Positions 17,716-26,931 of a stretch of 64,000 bases of DNA are shown here, piece by piece (the stretch's first letter is position 1; each line of letters begins with the position of its first letter). Both the position numbers and the translations under genes were made by a program. The stretch is taken from the NCBI RefSeq assembly GCF_016772315.1, contig NZ_CP053482.1, positions 1,550,001 to 1,614,000 on the forward strand, written 5' to 3'. The notes beneath the pieces are model-generated. The model searched no databases. It saw nothing but the letters and a program-made list of their open reading frames with translations, and was not told where the DNA came from. The DNA is from Thiothrix subterranea. Lineage in GTDB: Bacteria > Pseudomonadota > Gammaproteobacteria > Thiotrichales > Thiotrichaceae.

Positions 17716-18311
17716 CACGCTACACTGCTTACTTGATACTCTTGACTATGCTGATTCCGATGAGTGCGGATGCGGTTCGGGTTGATTGTGAAGATAACTC
17801 CACCGCTGAATTGCCCGTAAAAGTAAAACTTACCGTCCCCGCGTTCCTGTTTTTACAGGTCGGCAATGCGAATCAAACCGCAGAGCTTACTTACAACGTT
17901 GGTACTAATCTGTCGTCAGGGGCATACACAGGGGCAATCCCACCGGCAGGCGAAAGTGGGCTTGCCCCCAGCAGCATTACCGGCAGCGATGTGAGTAACG
18001 GGGTGAATGTGGCGGTACGCGCCAATTGTGGGCAGGTAAAAATTGCTTACAGCGTGACCGACAACAACGGGCTTGCCAATGGTCAAGGGCAATTCATTCC
18101 TTATGAAACGTTGCAAACCAGCACCTCGGATAGCGGCTTGCCTGCCCCTACTTTGCGCAATGCAACAAACGCGGAAAGTCTGGTCAGCACCAGCAGTTAT
18201 GGCTCGGTAACAGATCGCAAGGCGGTTTGGCAATACACCTACACCAACAGCGCTTTGCCCGCAGCGGGTACGTATCAAGGCACCGTGACGTATCAGGCAA
18301 GCTGTCTGTAA
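17712..18311 (+). CDS. Secreted pilin-like subunit paralogue
   Basis: The 199-residue product begins with a signal peptide (MTRYTAYLILLTMLIPMSADAV) and overlaps the preceding gene by ATGA, so it is translationally coupled. It shares both ends with the subunit at 15616: VKLTVPAFLFLQVG early and AVWQYTYTNSALPAAGTYQGTVTY late. Unlike that paralogue it has cysteines (RVDCEDN, RANCGQV, QASCL) that could form disulfides, one at the very end. It is probably a minor or tip subunit. Confidence 0.6.
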   Translation: MTRYTAYLILLTMLIPMSADAVRVDCEDNSTAELPVKVKLTVPAFLFLQVGNANQTAELTYNVGTNLSSGAYTGAIPPAGESGLAPSSITGSDVSNGVNVAVRANCGQVKIAYSVTDNNGLANGQGQFIPYETLQTSTSDSGLPAPTLRNATNAESLVSTSSYGSVTDRKAVWQYTYTNSALPAAGTYQGTVTYQASCL

Positions 18312-18423
18312 GACTGCCATTGATCGGTTCAATTATTGCTAAATATCAATATTAACGTTATGAATGGGCGTAGACTATCCTTAATGCTTTCTGAACACAG
18401 AAGCGCACTTGAGGAGTATTGTC

Positions 18424-18738
18424 ATGAATCACCTCGCCCACCTCGGCTTAACGTCTGCCGCACTGTTACTCGCCCTGAGTGCTACTTTCACAAGCGAATA
18501 CGCCAGCGCGGAAGCCACACTTAATCAGCCCGTCCATGTCCACTTCACCATCAAGGTGCAAGAAGTGCTAACCGTCAACCTGCGCGGCAATCACTTGGAC
18601 GTTAGCAGTAACAATGGCAATATCTTGCTGGTCAACGACAATCTCAACACCGCCAATATGTTGCCACTGTCAGGCAACACCCACGCCAACGTCGTGGTGC
18701 GCAGTCAAGACGGCGGTTTCGTGGTGGCAACTCCCTAA
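18424..18738 (+). CDS. Short secreted subunit-like protein
   Basis: The start at 18424 (MNHLAHLGLTSAALLLALSATFTSEYASA) follows GAGGAG and carries a signal peptide. The 104-residue product keeps the operon's early motif (VHVHFTIKVQEVLTVNLRGNHLDV) but ends after about 75 mature residues (GGFVVATP), so it is about half the size of its paralogues. It may be a truncated paralogue or a capping subunit. It is 112 bp after the preceding gene, with no obvious terminator in between, so membership in the operon is likely but not certain. Confidence 0.5.
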   Translation: MNHLAHLGLTSAALLLALSATFTSEYASAEATLNQPVHVHFTIKVQEVLTVNLRGNHLDVSSNNGNILLVNDNLNTANMLPLSGNTHANVVVRSQDGGFVVATP

Positions 18739-18746
18739 TCCGTTGC

Positions 18747-19010
18747 TTAACGCGGTTGCGCCAACGCTCTGACCTCCGCAAGCGCTTGCGCCGAGCCTTC
18801 GAGTTCAAATTGCGGCGGGAACGATTCACGCACTGCCAACACCTTGAGTTTGCCTGCTTTTTCCAGAACACGAATCTGCATTTCGACGGGATCGGGCTGT
18901 GCGGTTGTGCCAGCTACCGTCGCACGGATCATGGCTTGTTCACTCCCCGCAGGCGGCGTGCAAGCACACAACGTTCCGAGGCAAAATGCCAATATTGCAA
19001 GCATTTTCAT
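18747..19010 (-). CDS. Small lipoprotein
   Basis: From ATG 19010 (MKMLAILAFCLGTLCAC, preceded by AAGGAA) the product is 87 residues with lipobox LCAC. The mature part is a small alpha/beta domain (EMQIRVLEKAGKLKVLAVRESFPPQFELEGSAQALAEVRAL). I do not recognise the family. It ends 8 bp from the convergent short secreted gene. Confidence 0.6.
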   Translation of the reverse strand: MKMLAILAFCLGTLCACTPPAGSEQAMIRATVAGTTAQPDPVEMQIRVLEKAGKLKVLAVRESFPPQFELEGSAQALAEVRALAQPR

Positions 19011-19037
19011 AACGATTCCTTGTTGAATTAGGGGTGG

Positions 19038-19065
19038 GTAGAGACGCAAAATCTTGCGTCTCTAC
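19038..19065. repeat. 28-bp palindromic repeat, copy 1
   Basis: Arms GTAGAGACGCAA and TTGCGTCTCTAC are perfect 12-bp inverted repeats around AATC. An identical 28-bp copy is at 21504-21531. This copy lies just beyond the 3' end of maeB. Confidence 0.9.
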
Positions 19066-19082
19066 GGTGGCGTTGTCAAACC

Positions 19083-21356
19083 TTATGCTTTGCGGTTCAT
19101 GGCCTCCACGCCCGCGAACGCTGCCATGTTCACAATCCCACGCACCGTGGTGCTTTCGGTAAGGATATGCACGGGGTAATTAGCACCCACCAGCATCGGC
19201 CCCACGGGTAGCCCATCCGCAAGCATCTTGGTCATGTTGTAAGCAATATTCGCCGAATTCAAATCCGGGCAAACCAGCAAATTGGCTTCACCATCAAACG
19301 CTGCACCTTTGAATAAACGGTCACGCACGTCTTGCGATAACGCGGCATCGGCGTGCATTTCACCTTCCACCAACAAATCGGGGTGCTTCTCACGCAAAAT
19401 TGCCAAAGTCTTGCGCAGCTTGTCGGAATGCACATTCATGCGACTACCGAAGTTGGAATGCGACAGCAACGCCGCTTTCGGTTCAAACCCAAAGCCTGCC
19501 ACCAGTTCCGCTGCCAACGCTGTGTTATCCGCAAGCTGTTCCGCCGTTGGATCTTCGCTGACGTGCGTATCGGTGAGGAAATACGTCCCCTGCTTCAGAA
19601 TCAGCATGGTGACAGCCGCCACATCCGTCAAACCGGGACGCGCCCCAATCATGTCACGCACGTAATGCAGATGCGAAATGAAGTTACCCTCTACCCCGCA
19701 AATCATCGCATCGGCATCGCCGCAACGTACCATCACCGCCGCAATCTGCGTGGTACGCGCCGTCATCACCCGGCGGCTATACATTGGCGTTACACCCTTG
19801 CGGCACATCACTGCGTAATGCTCTTCCACATGGCGTTCGTAGTCGGGATTATTGCGCGGGTCAACCACGGTGATGTTTTCACCGATTTTCAGGCGCAAAT
19901 CGTAGGCTTCAATATTGCGCTGAATCAGCTCAGGGTTGCCGAGCAAGATCGGTTGGCAAATGCCATCATCCACCAATTGCTGCGCCGCATTGATCACGCG
20001 CTGGGATTCGCCTTCCGCAAACACAATGCGCTGCGGGTTGCGTTTGGCTTTCTCGAACACCGGCTTCATGGTCATGCCGGAACGGAATACGAAACTTTCC
20101 AGTTGACGTTCATACGCCTCGAAATCGGTAATCGGGCGCGTCGCCACGCCGGTTTCCATCGCCGCTCTGGCAACTCGTGGCGGAATGATGGTCATCAAAC
20201 GCGGGTCGAAGGGCTTAGGGATAAGGTAGTCGCGCCCGAAGTGGAATTCCGCCCCGCCATACGCAGACACCACCGCGTCGGAGGCTTCGCGCATCGCCAG
20301 ATCGCCAATCGCTTCGACTACCGCAATTTTCATCGCCTCGTTGATTTCGGTTGCGCCCACATCCAACGCGCCCCGGAACAGGAACGGGAAGCACAGCACA
20401 TTGTTCACTTGGTTGGGGTAATCGCTGCGTCCGGTGGCCACAATCGCATCGGAACGCACTTCGTAAATCAGTTCGGGGCGGATTTCTGGCTCAGGGTTGG
20501 CGAGCGCGAGGATCAGGGGATTTGCCGCCATTACCTTGACGTGATGTTGTTTCAACACGCGCGGCGCGGATAAACCGAGGAACACGTCCACGCCATCCAT
20601 CACATCATCCAGCGTGCGTGCGTCGGTGTCGATGGCGTAAGCCGCGTTATACGGGTTCATTTCTTCAACCCGGCCTTTGTAGATAATGCCGAAGCGGTCG
20701 TTAACGACGATATTCTCTTTCTTTAAACCCATTTCCACCAGCAAGTTCATGCAGGCAATCGCCGCCGCACCTGCACCGGAACACACCAGTTTCACGTCTT
20801 CAATCTGCTTGCCAGCGACGCGCAAACCGTTACGGATGGCGGCTGCCACGCAAATCGCTGTGCCGTGCTGGTCGTCGTGGAACACCGGAATTTTCATCAT
20901 GGCTTTAAGGCGTTTTTCCACCTCAAAACATTCCGGGGCTTTAATATCTTCGAGGTTAATGCCACCGAATGTCGGTTCGAGCAGGCTGATGGCATCCACC
21001 AAACGGTCTACGTCGAGCGTGTCCATTTCAATGTCGAAGGCATTTACGCCTGCGAATTTCTTGAACAATACCGCCTTGCCTTCCATGACGGGTTTGGAGG
21101 CGAGTGCACCGATCGAACCCAAGCCCAGCACCGCTGTGCCGTTGGAAATGACCGCTACCAGATTGCCGCGTGAGGTGTAATCCGCCGCACACGCGGGGTC
21201 TGCCGCAATCGCAAGGCTTGCTGCCGCCACGCCGGGGGAATACGCCAGTGCCAAATCGCGCTGGTTCGCCATGTTTTTGGTGGGGGTAACTTCGAGTTTG
21301 CCCGGTTGCGGGAAGCGGTGGTAGTCGAGCGCGGCTTGGTCTAATTCGTCTTTCAT
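19083..21356 (-). CDS. maeB: NADP-dependent malic enzyme with phosphotransacetylase domain
   Basis: Starting at ATG 21356 (MKDELDQAALDYHRFPQPGKLEV) the product is 757 residues, against 759 for E. coli MaeB. The first about 430 residues are the malic enzyme, with AYSPGVAAAS, FDIEMDTLDVDRLV, FHDDQHGTAI and the Rossmann motif CSGAGAAAIACMNLL. The last about 325 residues are a phosphotransacetylase-like domain (FAEGESQRVINAAQQL, SNFGSRM), regulatory in MaeB. It decarboxylates malate to pyruvate with NADPH production. The reading frame remains open to 21515, but that extension has no family support. It lies alone between two identical palindromes and is divergent from an aldehyde dehydrogenase. 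Confidence 0.96.
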   Translation of the reverse strand: MKDELDQAALDYHRFPQPGKLEVTPTKNMANQRDLALAYSPGVAAASLAIAADPACAADYTSRGNLVAVISNGTAVLGLGSIGALASKPVMEGKAVLFKKFAGVNAFDIEMDTLDVDRLVDAISLLEPTFGGINLEDIKAPECFEVEKRLKAMMKIPVFHDDQHGTAICVAAAIRNGLRVAGKQIEDVKLVCSGAGAAAIACMNLLVEMGLKKENIVVNDRFGIIYKGRVEEMNPYNAAYAIDTDARTLDDVMDGVDVFLGLSAPRVLKQHHVKVMAANPLILALANPEPEIRPELIYEVRSDAIVATGRSDYPNQVNNVLCFPFLFRGALDVGATEINEAMKIAVVEAIGDLAMREASDAVVSAYGGAEFHFGRDYLIPKPFDPRLMTIIPPRVARAAMETGVATRPITDFEAYERQLESFVFRSGMTMKPVFEKAKRNPQRIVFAEGESQRVINAAQQLVDDGICQPILLGNPELIQRNIEAYDLRLKIGENITVVDPRNNPDYERHVEEHYAVMCRKGVTPMYSRRVMTARTTQIAAVMVRCGDADAMICGVEGNFISHLHYVRDMIGARPGLTDVAAVTMLILKQGTYFLTDTHVSEDPTAEQLADNTALAAELVAGFGFEPKAALLSHSNFGSRMNVHSDKLRKTLAILREKHPDLLVEGEMHADAALSQDVRDRLFKGAAFDGEANLLVCPDLNSANIAYNMTKMLADGLPVGPMLVGANYPVHILTESTTVRGIVNMAAFAGVEAMNRKA

Positions 21357-21503
21357 AGCGGTCTGTCGTCCTAAAGCTGTTATCGAAACGTAGCGGAGTT
21401 CTGCCGATTGAGCGATTGCCTTGGCGTGATGCCGCCGTGAGTTTGATATTACCTGAGTTTTGTGCGATGCGGAAAATGTTTGTGCAGGAGGCGGGAGGGG
21501 GAT

Positions 21504-21531
21504 GTAGAGACGCAAAATCTTGCGTCTCTAC
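21504..21531. repeat. 28-bp palindromic repeat, copy 2
   Basis: This is the same 28 bases as 19038-19065, placed in the divergent gap between maeB and the aldehyde dehydrogenase gene. Confidence 0.9.
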
Positions 21532-21616
21532 GATTTTTGCTAAACCAACCTTTCTCCAACCTTCATACCGTATGTTATGCCTTTACCATCACAAATAATG
21601 AGAGAGAGGCCATAAC

Positions 21617-23137
21617 ATGCAATACGCAAATCCCAATACCGAAGGCGCGGTCATCCACTTCAAAGAACGCTATGAAAACTTCATTGGCGGTGCTTGGGTT
21701 GCCCCCGTCAACGGCGAATACTTCGACAATATTTCCCCGGTCAACGGCAAGCCGTTCTGCCAAATCCCGCGTTCCAGTGCGGAAGACATTGAACTGGCAC
21801 TGGATGCCGCGCACGCTGCCAAAGATGCGTGGGGCAGAACGTCTGTTACTGCTCGTTCCAATATCCTGCTGAAAATCGCCGATCGCATCGACGCGAATCT
21901 GGAAGTGCTGGCAGTCGCAGAAACCTGGGACAACGGCAAAGCCGTGCGCGAAACCCTCAACGCTGACGTGCCGCTTTCCTCCGACCATTTCCGCTATTTC
22001 GCAGGCTGCTTGCGTGCGCAAGAAGGCACGATGGGCGAAATCGACGAAAATACTGTCGCCTACCATTTTCATGAACCCTTAGGCGTGGTTGGTCAAATCA
22101 TCCCCTGGAATTTCCCGCTGCTGATGGCGTGCTGGAAACTCGCTCCGGCATTGGCGGCAGGCAACTGCGTGGTCTTGAAACCCGCCGAACAAACCCCCGC
22201 CTCCATCCTGATCATGATGGAACTGATTGCGGATTTATTGCCGCCGGGCGTACTGAACGTGGTTAACGGTTTCGGCGTGGAAGCAGGTAAGGCACTCGCC
22301 ACCAGCACCCGCATTGCCAAAATCGCGTTCACTGGCTCCACCCCGGTCGGCTCGCTGATTATGAAATACGCGGCGGAAAACATTATTCCTTCCACCGTTG
22401 AACTCGGCGGCAAATCCCCGAATATCTTCTTCGCCGATGTGCTGGATCACGAAGATGCGTTCGTCAGCAAAGCGGTTGAAGGTGCGGTACTGGCGTTCTT
22501 CAACCAAGGCGAAGTCTGCACTTGCCCGTCACGCCTGCTGATTCAGGAATCCATCTACGAAAAATTCATCGGCATGGTGATTGAGCGTTCCGCACAAATC
22601 AAACGCGGCAATCCGCTGGATACCGAAGTCATGGTGGGTGCGCAAGCCTCGCAAGAACAATACGACAAAATCCTCAGCTACATCCAAATCGGCAAAGACG
22701 AAGGCGCGGAAGTGATTACCGGCGGCGCGGTCGAAACGATGGAAGCGGCTTACTGCGAGGGCTATTACATCCAGCCGACCTTGCTGAAAGGCACGAACAA
22801 TATGCGCGTGTTCCAGGAAGAAATCTTCGGGCCGGTGGTGTCGGTTGCGACGTTCAAGGATGAAGCCGAAGCCTTGGCGATTGCCAATGACACCGAATTC
22901 GGTCTGGGTGCAGGCGTGTGGACTCGCGATATGAACCGTTCTTACCGCATGGGGCGCGGCATCCAAGCCGGGCGGGTGTGGACAAACTGCTATCATCTGT
23001 ACCCAGCGCACGCGGCATTTGGCGGCTACAAGAAATCCGGCGTAGGCCGCGAAACCCACAAGATGATGCTTGATCATTACCAACAGACCAAAAACCTGCT
23101 GGTAAGCTACGACATCAATCCGCTGGGCTTCTTCTAA
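21617..23137 (+). CDS. NAD(P)-dependent aldehyde dehydrogenase
   Basis: The 506-residue product has all hallmarks of the aldehyde dehydrogenase superfamily: [41 protein letters not shown] (cofactor-binding region), [14 protein letters not shown] with the catalytic Glu (about 263), and [17 protein letters not shown] with the nucleophilic Cys (about 302; a second Cys two residues on). The type resembles AldB/ExaC acetaldehyde dehydrogenases, which convert short aldehydes to acids. AGAGAGG precedes the ATG at 21617. Followed by a hairpin, it is a single gene. Substrate preference cannot be told from sequence alone. Confidence 0.93.
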   Translation: MQYANPNTEGAVIHFKERYENFIGGAWVAPVNGEYFDNISPVNGKPFCQIPRSSAEDIELALDAAHAAKDAWGRTSVTARSNILLKIADRIDANLEVLAVAETWDNGKAVRETLNADVPLSSDHFRYFAGCLRAQEGTMGEIDENTVAYHFHEPLGVVGQIIPWNFPLLMACWKLAPALAAGNCVVLKPAEQTPASILIMMELIADLLPPGVLNVVNGFGVEAGKALATSTRIAKIAFTGSTPVGSLIMKYAAENIIPSTVELGGKSPNIFFADVLDHEDAFVSKAVEGAVLAFFNQGEVCTCPSRLLIQESIYEKFIGMVIERSAQIKRGNPLDTEVMVGAQASQEQYDKILSYIQIGKDEGAEVITGGAVETMEAAYCEGYYIQPTLLKGTNNMRVFQEEIFGPVVSVATFKDEAEALAIANDTEFGLGAGVWTRDMNRSYRMGRGIQAGRVWTNCYHLYPAHAAFGGYKKSGVGRETHKMMLDHYQQTKNLLVSYDINPLGFF

Positions 23138-23165
23138 GTTTCCTCCTCCTCGCGTGGTGTAGTGT

Positions 23166-23189
23166 GCGGGTCGGCTTAGTCTGACCCGC
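23166..23189. terminator. Hairpin between aldehyde dehydrogenase and dsbB
   Basis: GCGGGTC and GACCCGC form a 7-bp stem with a 10-base loop, followed on the plus strand by GTTTAAAC. It overlaps the last codons of the convergent dsbB gene and may end both transcripts. Confidence 0.5.
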
Positions 23190-23664
23190 GTTTAAACAAC
23201 GCCCACACGGCAACGACCAACGCTGACGCGAAAGAAACCAACGCCCAATTGGCGAGAGAAAGCCCCATAATCACCAATTCCTCGTCTTCACACAAACCGC
23301 TGACCTCAAACAAGCTGGGCACGTTATCGCTCAGGAAATAAACAAATTGCTCAATCAAGCCGGGTTGACTGCCCGCACAAGAAGCACTACCGGGCGGCTG
23401 TAATTGCAACCAGGTTTGATAACTCGCCGTAGCCGTTCCCACGCCTGCCAGCAATAGCACCAGACTACCCCACACTTTTTCACCAAACCCGATTGCTGCC
23501 AGCAGCCCGAATACCGCAATCAGCATGAATAACAGTCGCTGGAAAATGCACAAATAGCAGGGGTGGAGATTCAACCCAGCAGTCAGTACGAAACTGCTCA
23601 ACGCCAGACTCATCGCGATCAGGCCAATCGCAAGCCAGAGGGATTTACGGGTTAGGGGTAGCAT
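23176..23664 (-). CDS. dsbB: Disulfide bond formation protein B
   Basis: DsbB reoxidises periplasmic DsbA and passes electrons to quinones in the inner membrane. The 162-residue product has four membrane helices (about 9-28, 41-60, 65-84, 139-158). The first periplasmic pair CYLC (LHPCYLCIFQR, about 34-37) and the second loop pair (SASCAG and GLCEDEE) supply the four redox cysteines, and the quinone-site Arg after the first pair (FQR) is present. Length is normal. No dsbA is adjacent. Confidence 0.94.
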   Translation of the reverse strand: MLPLTRKSLWLAIGLIAMSLALSSFVLTAGLNLHPCYLCIFQRLLFMLIAVFGLLAAIGFGEKVWGSLVLLLAGVGTATASYQTWLQLQPPGSASCAGSQPGLIEQFVYFLSDNVPSLFEVSGLCEDEELVIMGLSLANWALVSFASALVVAVWALFKRGSD

Positions 23665-23944
23665 TTTTATGGGTATCCTGTGTTTTATTTATCCCGCGAG
23701 TATAGTCTGGCTATCGCCTGATAGGGATGACAAAAGGCAAATAATGGTTGCTTTTTATCATGCTAATCTACATGCCCATCGTAAAATGGTCTGGATTTTT
23801 TTACGATGCGTCGTAGAATAGTTGAGATGAAACGCTTCTATACTGACATCCATGCAGAATGGCAAGCGTTCAGGCTTATAGAGCGAATAACGGCTTTCCT
23901 GTAAATACGTGATGAAGTAAATGGATTCTATTTGGCTCTATTTG
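23665..23944. other. Intergenic stretch, no supported gene
   Basis: About 280 AT-rich bases separate dsbB from the DUF6035-type gene. Only two 25-codon open frames occur on the plus strand (ATGs at 23743 and 23827), without ribosome-binding sites. The base composition changes here from GC-rich to AT-rich, so it probably marks the left edge of the accessory region. Confidence 0.5.
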
Positions 23945-25399
23945 TCATGATTCCAGCGGAAGTAATGGGTTTTTCATGAACCAAGCCAAGAAATCATCTA
24001 AATCGTGTTTTTGTTCTATATCCACAGGAGCATTAATGCGTTTTTGCATTGTTTTATCACTAACGATTTGATTGTTATATTTACTGTGCTCTATCGCTTT
24101 TTGGCAAAGCTCGCGATATGGTTTGTATGAGGTATAATCATAAAAATTATGACAAGCCCATATGTGTTTTGATTTCTCTGGGCTTAGATGTTCGCTTATT
24201 TTATATCCAAGGATCAATAATATTTTTTCTATCACAACAAGATTGGAGTTGATATTTATTCCGATTTTTGGATTGGATATTTTTTGAGTTATTCTAGTCC
24301 ACCCTTCATGACTACTTTTCTCACGCCAATCTGTGCTTTTGAAAAAATCAAGAATGGCTGCCTTTAAAGCTATTTTTTTATTATTTCCATAATCATTAAA
24401 TGTGCATCTTAACCATTCGGCATCATGATTTTCGTCAAAGGTAGGCCATGCGCTTCTGGTAAGTTCAATAAAATCAACAAAGGTTCGAGGCTCTTCTTTC
24501 TCTAAAATAAGAAGGCATTTTTCTTGGCCTCTCTGCCTAAGCTGCTGAATAGCATCCCGATGCATCATGTGGAAATCTTTATAAAATACTTCTCCTTTTT
24601 CGAAGGTTAAGTCATTATATGTTATTTTGTATTGTCTCCATTGATAGATGATTTTATTTGCACTTATTTCTGGAGTCCACACCATGGCTAAAAGTACTAG
24701 CTGCCCAGCATCAATTGAGTCTTGGCACATATTTTTATTAAAGATGAACCAATTCCCTCTATTAGTGAAAGCAATATCTTTCTGAACCTGCTTCACATCA
24801 ATGCAATTCTTTGAGAAATCCTCAGAAACTATCTCACTATTTTCCATGCTCAACCAGATAAGTTTCCTGCCACTATCTCGGTAAAGTTCTTGCCTAGTAC
24901 TGATTATTTTTGGACTTTCTGCCCTTAGCTGGATCTCAAAAACAACCTCTGTTCCTTTGTATGTTGCATAAACATCCGGTTTTCCTCGCTTGCGCTGATC
25001 TGGACTAAAAAGAAAACGCTTGTCCACACTAATTACTAACCATCCGTTTAAGTGATTCAGTGTTTGAGCCAGCATTGTTTTTAGATCGCGATGTTTATTT
25101 CCCTCTTTAATCCCTTGATAAAGGTACGCTCGACCAACTTTATCACTTCTCCATTCACACTCGGTGCCAGGCGTGTGCTGGAAATGGTAGAGATGTCCGT
25201 GTCGAGATTGTACATCTGCTCTGGAATACAATAAGACTGTCTGCTTGCAATAAGCGCATACAAAGCGATTCTTAAATCTTATATCCTGAATTTCATGCTG
25301 CTCGTAAATTTCATTAATCAAGGACGCTGGAATTTCCTCTTCGCTTAAAGAGTCAATTACTAATGGGATTTGCAGTCTTTTTTGCTCATTTTCCGACAT
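23945..25399 (-). CDS. DUF6035/CoiA-like putative nuclease
   Basis: The 484-residue product from ATG 25399 (MSENEQKRLQIPLV) has an N-terminal zinc-finger-like stretch (RFVCAYCKQTVLLYS...GHLYHFQHTPGTECEWR) followed by a PD-(D/E)XK-like core (RKRGKPDVYATYKGTEVVFEIQL, with Asp of PDV and Glu of FEIQ; the usual Lys is Gln). This layout fits CoiA-like/DUF6035 proteins, found in competence and in defence neighbourhoods. The gene is clearly more AT-rich than the housekeeping genes, which indicates transfer. Its ribosome-binding site AAGGAG lies inside the terminal repeat of the IS inserted just upstream, so expression now depends on the IS. Confidence 0.65.
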   Translation of the reverse strand: MSENEQKRLQIPLVIDSLSEEEIPASLINEIYEQHEIQDIRFKNRFVCAYCKQTVLLYSRADVQSRHGHLYHFQHTPGTECEWRSDKVGRAYLYQGIKEGNKHRDLKTMLAQTLNHLNGWLVISVDKRFLFSPDQRKRGKPDVYATYKGTEVVFEIQLRAESPKIISTRQELYRDSGRKLIWLSMENSEIVSEDFSKNCIDVKQVQKDIAFTNRGNWFIFNKNMCQDSIDAGQLVLLAMVWTPEISANKIIYQWRQYKITYNDLTFEKGEVFYKDFHMMHRDAIQQLRQRGQEKCLLILEKEEPRTFVDFIELTRSAWPTFDENHDAEWLRCTFNDYGNNKKIALKAAILDFFKSTDWREKSSHEGWTRITQKISNPKIGININSNLVVIEKILLILGYKISEHLSPEKSKHIWACHNFYDYTSYKPYRELCQKAIEHSKYNNQIVSDKTMQKRINAPVDIEQKHDLDDFLAWFMKNPLLPLES

Positions 25400-25404
25400 A
25401 TAAA

Positions 25405-26812
25405 GCATCTCCTTATACACAAATCAATCCATTCCCAACTCACTAGCCATCTGAATGCCATAAATGCAGTCCAGCACTCGTGAATAGCCTAACCAGATAC
25501 TTTTAGCCCCCGGTTCGCCATCGGATTTTCTGCCCAAAAAGCCACCCAGTTCTGCCAGATTGCGTATCACTTGATTGAGGGTAGGTATGCCATCGGGTAG
25601 TGCTTTTTTGCCGAGCCGGAAGGATACTTTCCATTCCAGCGGGTCAAACACCAGATCAGCCGGAAGTTCTGGGCAGGTACGCCCCAACCGCATCAGAAAC
25701 ATAATCCGCCAGGCCACCATGATGTAGAGCGCGAGGGCTTTTTCGATGCGCTCTTTGGTCTCCAGTTGCAGTTTTTCGACGCGACAGCCAACTTTCAGGA
25801 CATCAAAAAACATTTCGATTTCCCAACGCGCTCGATACCAGTCGATGAGTTCACAGGCAGCATCGGCGGTCTCTACACAACGGTTGGTGACTAAACGCCA
25901 AATGAGGGGCGATTTTCCGGCGGGTGGGTTAATTTCTTTGGCTTGAACCAAGGTCAATAGCATCGGATGCTTACTCTTGGGACGCAAGGTATAACGTAAC
26001 ACCTTGATTTCTTGTACCACTTTGCGGGGCTTTTCACCCTGCTTGCGCGGTTTGGTAAAGGTGATACGGGTCAACGCCTGTTGTTGCTCAATGGCATCCC
26101 ACAGTTTGAGGTCATCTCCTAAGGCACGGTTATGTTGCGCCCGTATCAGTAGGTCAGCCGGGTAATTCAAGGCTTGCGCCCGTTGGAGCAAGTCGTAAAA
26201 GTCGCTTTCACGGTCGCCCGCATAGATGAAGCGGTGTTCAGGGCAGCGTGCCGCCAGTTCGGCTACCCGTTCATACCCTTCAATCCAACGACGGCTTTCT
26301 TTGATGCTGGGGTTGGCTTGGTCTGCCGCTTTGCTCAATCCCCGTGACCACATCCACGTATCGGTGATGCCCAACGGCAAACGTTCTGGGGTAATACACA
26401 AGGTCGGATGCAGGTACATCCCGCGTTGCTTATCGTAGGATAACCGCCCTAAACCCTCGGTTTCCTGTCCATTGAAGTCCAGTTCGGTCGTATCTTGAAT
26501 ACACAGGATAATCCGCGAGTCTTGTTGACGAATTCGGCACTCTGTCGCTTCAAAGTGGGATGCCATCAAAGCATCATGGCTCACCGCTTCATTCCAGAAG
26601 AAACGGTACGTCGCCAAGGTGCTTGACCAACTCTGGCAAGCCTTGGGGATACTGGATTGGGGCACTTTTAGCATGGCGTTGAGAATATGGGCTGCGCGTG
26701 TTTCGAGGCGCTTGTCTCCCAAATCAAGATCGGTGAGTTCGGTAGATGACCAGTTCATGAGTGAAAATTGCTTATCTTACATCAGCTTGGGAACTTGTGT
26801 ATAAGGAGATGC
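25405..26812 (-). mobile_element. IS4-family insertion sequence, complete
   Basis: The element is 1408 bp with perfect 18-bp terminal inverted repeats (GCATCTCCTTATACACAA at 25405-25422; its complement at 26795-26812). It is flanked by a 7-bp direct repeat ATATAAA at 25398-25404 and 26813-26819, the target duplication. It carries one intact transposase gene. The target is the start region of the DUF6035-type gene; the left repeat of ATATAAA overlaps its start codon. The intact ends and open reading frame suggest a recent insertion. Confidence 0.9.
25424..26758 (-). CDS. IS4-family (Tn5-like) transposase
   Basis: The 444-residue transposase opens with the DNA-binding segment WSSTELTDLDLGDKRLETRA typical of Tn5/ISPepr1-like members. 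DDE-region blocks include IQDTTELDFNGQ (first Asp), FIYAGDRESDFYDLLQ (second Asp) and the C-terminal YREK-type signature WYRARWEIEMFFDVLKVGC with the catalytic Glu. No frameshift or missing motif is seen, so it should be active. Confidence 0.93.
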   Translation of the reverse strand: MNWSSTELTDLDLGDKRLETRAAHILNAMLKVPQSSIPKACQSWSSTLATYRFFWNEAVSHDALMASHFEATECRIRQQDSRIILCIQDTTELDFNGQETEGLGRLSYDKQRGMYLHPTLCITPERLPLGITDTWMWSRGLSKAADQANPSIKESRRWIEGYERVAELAARCPEHRFIYAGDRESDFYDLLQRAQALNYPADLLIRAQHNRALGDDLKLWDAIEQQQALTRITFTKPRKQGEKPRKVVQEIKVLRYTLRPKSKHPMLLTLVQAKEINPPAGKSPLIWRLVTNRCVETADAACELIDWYRARWEIEMFFDVLKVGCRVEKLQLETKERIEKALALYIMVAWRIMFLMRLGRTCPELPADLVFDPLEWKVSFRLGKKALPDGIPTLNQVIRNLAELGGFLGRKSDGEPGAKSIWLGYSRVLDCIYGIQMASELGMD

Positions 26813-26931
26813 ATATAAAGCCACTCAAATATTTTCTTGACAAATAAATCTACCAAAGGACATTGGACATAAATACCAGATACCTGCCATACTTGACCAT
26901 GAAAATATAACACATATATTCGGAGGTATAC

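Noticed and set aside
19353-20573. Open frame of 406 codons opposite maeB
   Set aside because: His/Arg-rich product lacking any domain, lying entirely within the well-supported maeB; a composition artefact.
23743-23904. Two 25-codon frames before the DUF6035-type gene
   Set aside because: Very short, without ribosome-binding sites or similarity.
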